This document shows positions 5,677 to 5,757 of a DNA stretch of 5,757 nt, one piece after another. Positions within the stretch are counted from its first letter, which is position 1. Each line of letters begins with the position of its first letter. The notes below the pieces were generated by a model. It saw nothing but the letters and a program-made list of their open reading frames with translations, did no database searches and had not been told where the DNA came from. The position numbers were made by a program, and so were the translations under genes. Location of the stretch: assembly GCF_901875635.1 (NCBI RefSeq), contig NZ_CABFMN010000025.1:1-5757 (forward strand), given 5' to 3'. The stretch comes from Xylophilus ampelinus (GTDB lineage: Bacteria; Pseudomonadota; Gammaproteobacteria; Burkholderiales; Burkholderiaceae_C).

Positions 5677-5680
5677 CTAA
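5677..5680. repeat. CTAA target-site duplication (left copy) of the IS5-family element
   Basis: CTAA directly abuts the outer end of the terminal inverted repeat and fits the YTAR target preference of the IS5 group. The second copy should lie beyond the window. Confidence 0.6.
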
Positions 5681-5757
5681 GGAAGGTCTGAACAAGTCCA
5701 CCGATCATGCCCTCGTGCGTTGAATGACGCAAAGGAGCCTGCGCGAATGAGTCAGAT
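5681..5757 (+). mobile_element. IS5-family insertion sequence, left end only (continues past window)
   Basis: The terminal inverted repeat GGAAGGTCTGAACAAGTCC (5681-5699) agrees with the end of Escherichia coli IS5, as I remember it, at all but about two bases. It is preceded by a CTAA target site and followed, after a leader of about 50 bases, by a ribosome-binding site and the start of a transposase in the expected direction. The other end and most of the transposase are outside the window, so completeness cannot be judged. Confidence 0.82.
5747..5757 (+). CDS. IS5-family transposase, first codons only
   Basis: ATG at 5747 with AAAGGAG (5731-5737) nine bases upstream. Only M-S-Q and part of the fourth codon are visible. 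IS5-group transposases commonly begin M-S-Q or M-S-H, followed by a serine/phenylalanine-rich turn. The assignment rests on the adjacent terminal repeat rather than on the protein itself. The enzyme would be a DDE transposase that moves the element by cutting at the terminal repeats. Confidence 0.72.

Larger units (their letters stand above)
5324..5680. other. Region between recombinase and insertion sequence, no convincing gene
   Basis: These 357 bases carry overlapping open frames on both strands (plus 5351-5680, minus 5673-5443). Neither has a ribosome-binding site or a recognisable domain. The third codon positions of the two frames fall on the same bases, so the G/C bias there cannot tell which strand, if either, was coding. 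Dyads present are AGCCGTT-N6-AACGGCT (5423-5442), CGGACC-TT-GGTCCG (5513-5526) and GACCGCT-N9-AGCGGTC (5539-5561). It probably belongs to the same mobile segment as the recombinase. Confidence 0.5.

Noticed and set aside
5351..5680. Plus-strand open frame of 109 codons ending at the insertion-sequence target site
   Set aside because: Serine-rich translation without a motif and without a ribosome-binding site. Its stop codon coincides with the CTAA target by chance, since the target sequence existed before insertion.

Overview
The window is GC-rich DNA, most probably from a betaproteobacterium of the Burkholderiales. This is inferred from the strong G/C bias at third codon positions and from the type of hybrid histidine kinase and solo tyrosine recombinase present. 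A xanthomonad is the main alternative. The window splits into a chromosomal-looking regulatory cluster (about 1-4240) and a mobile, lower-GC segment (about 4240-5757).

Regulatory cluster. Two minus-strand genes form a putative sigma/anti-sigma pair. An atypical, long sigma-70-like factor (1651-482) is followed by a membrane-anchored protein with the HxxxCxxC signature of zinc-type anti-sigma factors (440-1, cut by the window edge). Diverging from the sigma gene are a NarL/LuxR-family response regulator (1781-2413) and, 16 bases after it, a six-helix membrane hybrid histidine kinase with its own receiver domain (2430-4277). The roughly 100-base divergent intergenic region carries a -10-like element and two neighbouring inverted repeats built on the same CGAGGGG half-site. 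This is a good candidate operator for one or both transcription units. Both arms are signalling modules: a kinase/regulator phosphorelay on one side and a regulated transcription-initiation factor on the other. A functional link between them is inferred only from position.

Mobile segment. From the last codons of the kinase onward, base composition falls and gene density drops. A 207-residue tyrosine recombinase (4700-5323) keeps all six catalytic residues but has almost nothing in front of the catalytic domain. On each side of it, in DNA I cannot assign to a convincing gene, lies the same 23-base dyad: GACCGCT, nine unrelated bases, AGCGGTC (4554-4576 and 5539-5561). The pair is the most intriguing unexplained structure here. 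It could be recombination core sites or members of a dispersed hairpin-repeat family. A second hairpin covers the ribosome-binding site of the recombinase.

The right edge enters an IS5-family insertion sequence: a CTAA target site, a 19-base terminal inverted repeat at 5681-5699, a ribosome-binding site, and the first codons (M-S-Q) of its transposase. The rest lies outside the window. No tRNA, rRNA, CRISPR array or convincing rho-independent terminator was seen.
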